This document shows, in pieces, positions 5,874 through 8,788 of a stretch of 8,788 nt of DNA. The notes under the pieces are model-generated. The model ran no database searches and had not been told where the DNA came from. It worked only from the letters and a program-made list of their open reading frames with translations. A program made the translations under genes and the position numbers. The DNA is from Pseudothermotoga sp. (GTDB lineage: Bacteria; Thermotogota; Thermotogae; Thermotogales; DSM-5069). Every line of letters begins with the position of its first letter. Position 1 is the stretch's first letter. The stretch spans positions 1 through 8,788 of the forward strand of contig JAPYWY010000054.1 of NCBI GenBank assembly GCA_028276125.1, in the 5' to 3' direction.

Positions 5874-7031
5874 ATGATACTCTTGAAGAACGCTACAGTC
5901 TACTCGCCAGAGCCTCTCGGCGTCAGAGACATCCTCCTTGCCGTTGACAGAATCGTTGCGATCGAGGAACAACTGACGGTGTGCCTGCCGAATCTCTCAG
6001 TCATCGATTGCTCGAAGAAGATTGCCGTTCCTGGATTCATCGACAGTCACGTCCACATCTTGGGTGGTGGTGGCGAGGGAGGCTTCAGGACACGTACCTA
6101 CGAACTTTCCTTTTCAGACCTCGTACGCGCTGGTATCACCACAGTGGTGGGTTGTTTGGGAACCGACGGGGTGACGAGGAGCTTGGAGTCGTTGTACGCG
6201 AAGGCCAAAGCGCTCGAAGAGGAGGGCGCTTCGAGCTACATCTACGTTGGTTCCTACCGTGTACCGCCCGTGACGTTGACTGGAAGCATCATCAAAGACA
6301 TCGTTCTGATCGACAAAGTCATAGGGGTCGGAGAGGTAGCGATCAGCGATCACAGATCTTCGCAACCGACTCTGGACGAGTTGAAGAGGCTCGCAGCCGA
6401 TGCACGCATCGGAGGCATGCTGAGCGGTAAGGCTGGGGTGGTCAACGTTCATGTGGGTGACGGACCAACGATGCTGGAACCACTCGTGAAGGTAGTGAAG
6501 ACGAGCGAGATACCGATCACGCAGTTCTTACCCACACACATCAACAGGAATTCAAAGTTGCTGAACTCGTCGATCGAGTGGCTATCGATGGGGGGATTCA
6601 TCGATCTCACGACGAGCATCGGTGAGCTTCTGGAGGATGAGTTGTTGCCTTGGCGTGTGTTCAAGGAATTGTCTGAGCATGGATTCGAATCACAGATCAC
6701 GTTCAGTTCCGACGGACAAGGAAGTTTACCGCGCTTCGACGAAAAGGGCAACTTTGTGGGACTGGACGTCGGCAAGGTCTCGACCTTGTACGAACAGGCG
6801 AGGTTGGCTGCCATGCACGCAACACCACTCGAAAAGGCCCTGTTACCCATCACGAAGAACGTGGCGAAGATCTTGAAACTCACAGACAAGGGCACTCTTT
6901 CCGTTGGGATGGATGCGGATATCGTACTCTTGGATCAAGATCTGAACATAGACACCGTGATAGCGAAAGGCAAAATTCTCATGTTGAACAAAGAACAGAT
7001 CGTGAAGGGCACGTTCGAGGCGAGAAATTGA
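5874..7031 (+). CDS. iadA: Isoaspartyl dipeptidase (beta-aspartyl-peptidase, M38 family)
   Basis: A metal-dependent amidohydrolase that cleaves isoaspartyl dipeptides arising from damaged Asn/Asp residues. It is 385 residues, matching the family. Visible active-site features: GFIDSHVHILGGGGEGG with His59, His61 and Glu68; the SYRVPPVTLTGS block with Tyr128; AISDHRSSQP; His residues in VNVHVGDG and LPTHINRN; and the catalytic Asp in FSSDGQGSLP. The residue aligned with the carboxylated metal-bridging Lys of the E. coli enzyme (Lys162) is Glu154 here (IGVGEVAISD). Glu bridging occurs elsewhere in the amidohydrolase superfamily, so this is probably a functional subtype. The ATG at 5874 follows GAGGTG (5863-5868), overlapping the zinc-ribbon stop. 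Isopeptide clearance suits a thermophile, where isoaspartate forms quickly. The rex -10 begins 3 bp after the stop. Confidence 0.93.
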   Translation: MILLKNATVYSPEPLGVRDILLAVDRIVAIEEQLTVCLPNLSVIDCSKKIAVPGFIDSHVHILGGGGEGGFRTRTYELSFSDLVRAGITTVVGCLGTDGVTRSLESLYAKAKALEEEGASSYIYVGSYRVPPVTLTGSIIKDIVLIDKVIGVGEVAISDHRSSQPTLDELKRLAADARIGGMLSGKAGVVNVHVGDGPTMLEPLVKVVKTSEIPITQFLPTHINRNSKLLNSSIEWLSMGGFIDLTTSIGELLEDELLPWRVFKELSEHGFESQITFSSDGQGSLPRFDEKGNFVGLDVGKVSTLYEQARLAAMHATPLEKALLPITKNVAKILKLTDKGTLSVGMDADIVLLDQDLNIDTVIAKGKILMLNKEQIVKGTFEARN

Positions 7032-7033
7032 GC

Positions 7034-7039
7034 TATAAT
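7034..7039 (+). promoter_or_regulatory. Putative -10 element of the rex promoter
   Basis: TATAAT directly after the iadA stop, 34 bp upstream of the chosen rex TTG. Predicted start is about 7045-7047, giving a leader of about 28 nt that contains GGAGGGG. No convincing -35 is seen at 16-18 bp. No terminator separates iadA from rex, so readthrough from iadA is also possible. Confidence 0.5.
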
Positions 7040-7073
7040 ACCCTTGAGAAAAATTGCACTTGGAGGGGTTGCG

Positions 7074-7703
7074 TTGGAGAAGGTCCCAAGGCCTGTCATA
7101 AGGAGACTTGCAGTCTATTTACGCTGTCTTTCTAACTTGGAAGAAAAGGGGATAAAGGTTATCTCCTCCAAACAACTCGCTTCGATGCTGCAGATAAAGG
7201 ACTCGCAGGTTCGAAAGGACCTGTCTTATTTTGGTAACCTCGGTCAGAGGGGTTTGGGTTACGATGTGAAAAACTTGTCACAGAAGATCCGTGAGGTGCT
7301 CGGTCTCTACAAAACGTGGTCGGTGATAATACTGGGTGCGGGCAACATAGGCAAGGCACTCGCGAACCACAAACGTCTGGAGCAGAACAACTTCAAGATC
7401 GTTGCCGTCTTCGACTCGGACGAACGCAAGATCAACAAGCAGATCGCTCCGGGCTTGAAAGTCAGGGACGTGTCCGAGCTGGAAAGGTTCGTGAAGGAAC
7501 ATGGAGTGGACATAGCGGTGCTCGCGGTACCCGCTTCCGCGGCAAACGATTTGGCTTGTGTACTCGAGAAAGCAGGGGTGAAGGGCATCGTTTGTTTTGC
7601 ACCAACGACTTTGACCTGTAAGATCCCCGTGGAGTACGTCGACATAACTGTGTTCTTCAAGACTCTGGCGCACAGCATCGTGAACAGTTCATACAACATA
7701 TAG
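7074..7703 (+). CDS. rex: Redox-sensing transcriptional repressor Rex
   Basis: Dimeric repressor that senses the NADH/NAD+ ratio and releases DNA when NADH is high. It is 209 residues, normal for the family. N-terminal winged helix: VPRPVIRRLAVYLRCL, then SQVRKDLSYFG (44-54) and QRGLGYDV. C-terminal Rossmann domain: GAGNIG at 88-93, FDSD (the acidic end of strand 2 that favours NAD over NADP), VLAVPASAA and the closing amphipathic helix. The TTG at 7074 is preferred: it gives MEKVPRPV, the usual family beginning, and lies 5 bp after GGAGGGG (7062-7068). An in-frame TTG at 7044 lies at or before the predicted transcript start and lacks a ribosome site. The last codons overlap the first NrdR-box-like site of the nrdJ promoter. 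Target genes of this Rex are not shown by the window, though it lies next to nrdJ. Confidence 0.95.
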   Translation: MEKVPRPVIRRLAVYLRCLSNLEEKGIKVISSKQLASMLQIKDSQVRKDLSYFGNLGQRGLGYDVKNLSQKIREVLGLYKTWSVIILGAGNIGKALANHKRLEQNNFKIVAVFDSDERKINKQIAPGLKVRDVSELERFVKEHGVDIAVLAVPASAANDLACVLEKAGVKGIVCFAPTTLTCKIPVEYVDITVFFKTLAHSIVNSSYNI

Positions 7704-7706
7704 TAT
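7691..7706. promoter_or_regulatory. Candidate NrdR box 1
   Basis: ATACAACATATAGTAT matches the NrdR-box consensus acaCwAtATaTwGtgt at 13 of 16 positions by hand count, including the CwA...TwG core. It overlaps the last codons of rex and lies just upstream of the nrdJ -35. NrdR is the ATP-cone zinc-finger repressor of ribonucleotide reductase genes. The assignment is inference from consensus and context. Confidence 0.5.
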
Positions 7707-7710
7707 ACTA

Positions 7711-7739
7711 TTGCACAAGGGCACAATAAGTAGTATAAT
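7711..7739 (+). promoter_or_regulatory. nrdJ promoter
   Basis: TTGCAC (7711-7716) and a consensus TATAAT (7734-7739) at the ideal 17-bp spacing. The start is predicted at 7745-7748; the first purine is G7747. This puts the start inside the 5' arm of the downstream hairpin and leaves a leader of only about 17 nt before the ATG. Confidence 0.7.
7721..7736. promoter_or_regulatory. Candidate NrdR box 2
   Basis: GCACAATAAGTAGTAT matches the NrdR consensus at 12 of 16 positions and agrees with box 1 at 11 of 16. Its start is exactly 30 bp from that of box 1, three helical turns; tandem NrdR boxes in other bacteria usually sit about 31-32 bp apart. It fills the -35/-10 spacer and touches the -10, so binding should block RNA polymerase. 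Confidence 0.5.
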
Positions 7740-7740
7740 C

Positions 7741-7762
7741 ACCCCCGGAAAGGGGGTTTTTT
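7741..7762 (+). terminator. Hairpin + T6 after rex, overlapping the nrdJ ribosome site
   Basis: ACCCCC (7741-7746) pairs with GGGGGT (7752-7757) around a GGAAA loop and is followed by a T tract (7757-7762), the form of an intrinsic terminator for transcripts coming through rex. The right arm with its flank, AAAGGGGG (7749-7756), is also the only Shine-Dalgarno for the nrdJ ATG, 7 bp away. In readthrough RNA the hairpin should stop transcription or hide the ribosome site; in RNA begun at about 7747 the left arm is missing and the site is free. Confidence 0.65.
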
Positions 7763-7763
7763 C

Positions 7764-8788
7764 ATGCACGAGCTCGTGAAGAGATGGCAGAACGTACCTC
7801 CATCCCAGAACGCTGAGAAAATCCTGAGGGAGAGGTACTACCTGAAAAACCGAGAAGGGGAATATTTGGAGAGCAGTTGGAATGAACTTTCAAGAAGGGT
7901 GGCGCGCGTGATCGCTGCCGCAGAATTGCTGAACAATCCTCGCTTGCAACAGTTGACTGCGGGAGAACGTCTGGATCACATCAAGAGTTGGGAAGAAGCC
8001 TTCTATGAATTGCTCTCGAGTCGCATCTTCATTCCGAACAGTCCCACACTGTTCAACGCTGGCATGGGTGTGGATTTTGAACTGCTGTACAAACCTTTGG
8101 AGAACATGAAGCTTGAAGATTACGAGAAGATCATCCAGCAGAGGAACCACCTTCACATGCTTTCGGCCTGCTTCGTCGTACCCGTCGAGGACAGCATAGA
8201 CGGGATCTTCACGGCCGTGAAGGAGTACGCGATGATAACCAAGGTCGGCGGTGGTATAGGTAGCAACTTCAGCACGCTCAGACCGAACGGAAGCTTCGTC
8301 GCTGGTACACACGGTAAAGCATCCGGTCCCATAAGCTTCATGCACGTTTTCAACTCCGCAGTTTCGGTGGTCGAACAAGGGTACAGGAGACGCGGTGCAC
8401 TGATGGGCATTCTGAACATCGATCATCCAGACATCGTTGACTTCATCCAGGCTAAGCGTGGTAACGACGGTGAGCGCGTGCTCAGGTTCTTCAACATCTC
8501 CGTCGGCATTCCCATGCGGCGTGAGGAAATCTTGACGTTGTACGAGCAGGATGGTCAGATCGAGTTGCACCATCCGAAGTGGACCGGCAAGAAACAAGTC
8601 AAGGTAAGAGAAATATTCCAGTTGATGGCGCAGAACGCTTGGGAGACGGGCGATCCAGGCATGGTGTTCCTTGGAGAGATGAACAAGTACTACGCACTTT
8701 ATCCGACGAGACAGATCATCTCGACGAACCCCTGTGGTGAGATCGGGCTTGGACCTTACGAGGCATGCAACCTCGGTTCGATAGATGT
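7764..8788 (+). CDS. nrdJ: Class II (adenosylcobalamin-dependent) ribonucleotide reductase, N-terminal part (3' end outside window)
   Basis: Reduces ribonucleotides to deoxyribonucleotides using a cobalamin-generated thiyl radical, without oxygen. The window holds 341 codons of what is usually a protein of over 700 residues; the frame is open at the right edge. Visible features: FIPNSPTLFNAG, RNHLHMLSACFVVPV with Cys136, TKVGGGIGSNFS (glycine-rich specificity-loop region), GKASGPISFMHVFN, RRRGALMGILNIDHPDI, then STNPCGEI with Asn322, Cys324 (radical Cys) and Glu326, and EACNLGSID with Cys335. Relative to the Thermotoga maritima NrdJ residues as I recall them (Cys134, Cys322, Cys333) each is shifted by +2, as expected for a close homologue. 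There is no N-terminal ATP-cone, so overall-activity control by that domain is absent. ATG 7764 is the only start: an in-frame stop lies at 7731 and no start codon comes between. Confidence 0.95.
   Translation, partial: MHELVKRWQNVPPSQNAEKILRERYYLKNREGEYLESSWNELSRRVARVIAAAELLNNPRLQQLTAGERLDHIKSWEEAFYELLSSRIFIPNSPTLFNAGMGVDFELLYKPLENMKLEDYEKIIQQRNHLHMLSACFVVPVEDSIDGIFTAVKEYAMITKVGGGIGSNFSTLRPNGSFVAGTHGKASGPISFMHVFNSAVSVVEQGYRRRGALMGILNIDHPDIVDFIQAKRGNDGERVLRFFNISVGIPMRREEILTLYEQDGQIELHHPKWTGKKQVKVREIFQLMAQNAWETGDPGMVFLGEMNKYYALYPTRQIISTNPCGEIGLGPYEACNLGSID

Noticed and set aside
7044..7073. Upstream TTG start for rex
   Set aside because: It lies at or before the predicted transcript start with no Shine-Dalgarno; the TTG at 7074 has GGAGGGG at 5 bp and gives the normal Rex N terminus.
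7890..8597. 235-codon open frame on the minus strand opposite nrdJ
   Set aside because: Composition is that of an antisense shadow, and nrdJ occupies the stretch with its active-site motifs in order.
1..8788. CRISPR arrays, insertion sequences, phage genes, tRNA or rRNA
   Set aside because: No regular spaced repeats, transposase motifs, terminal repeats or cloverleaf-like stretches were seen by eye on either strand.

Overview
The window looks like chromosome from a member of the Thermotogales, close to Thermotoga/Pseudothermotoga. The argS-purB-purA proteins and the AdoCbl-dependent (class II) NrdJ resemble the Thermotoga versions as I recall them. GC is moderate (about 50% by eye), Arg codons are often AGA/AGG, and Shine-Dalgarno sites are strong and purine-rich. 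Genus and species are inference; no search was run.

Layout. (1) Positions 1-5119 hold a tight plus-strand gene train with gaps of 5-13 bp: argS (3' part), purB, purA, a small FMN nitroreductase-family gene and argF. This joins Arg-tRNA charging, both adenylosuccinate steps of AMP synthesis, a flavin oxidoreductase and ornithine carbamoyltransferase. (2) Positions 5118-5148 hold a hairpin terminator shared with a convergent minus-strand cold-shock gene (5163-5366). (3) Positions 5367-5609 are a divergent promoter region. (4) Positions 5610-7031 hold a plus-strand pair: a small double zinc-ribbon protein with a very acidic tail, then isoaspartyl dipeptidase (iadA). (5) Positions 7034-7703 hold rex, the NADH/NAD+-sensing repressor, with its own -10 just after iadA. 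(6) From 7691 to the right edge lies a dense control region followed by the first 341 codons of nrdJ.

No mobile element, CRISPR array, phage gene, tRNA or rRNA was seen, and the genes themselves are ordinary housekeeping genes. The best second-look region is the 60-bp rex/nrdJ junction. It packs two NrdR-box-like sites exactly 30 bp apart, a good -10 with a 17-bp spacer to a TTG-containing -35, and a hairpin-plus-T6 terminator whose 3' arm is also the nrdJ Shine-Dalgarno. The predicted nrdJ transcription start falls inside the 5' arm, so readthrough RNA from rex could form the hairpin while the gene's own transcript could not. Other points are a Glu at the position of the carboxylated Lys in IadA and the unexplained zinc-ribbon/acidic-tail protein upstream of it.
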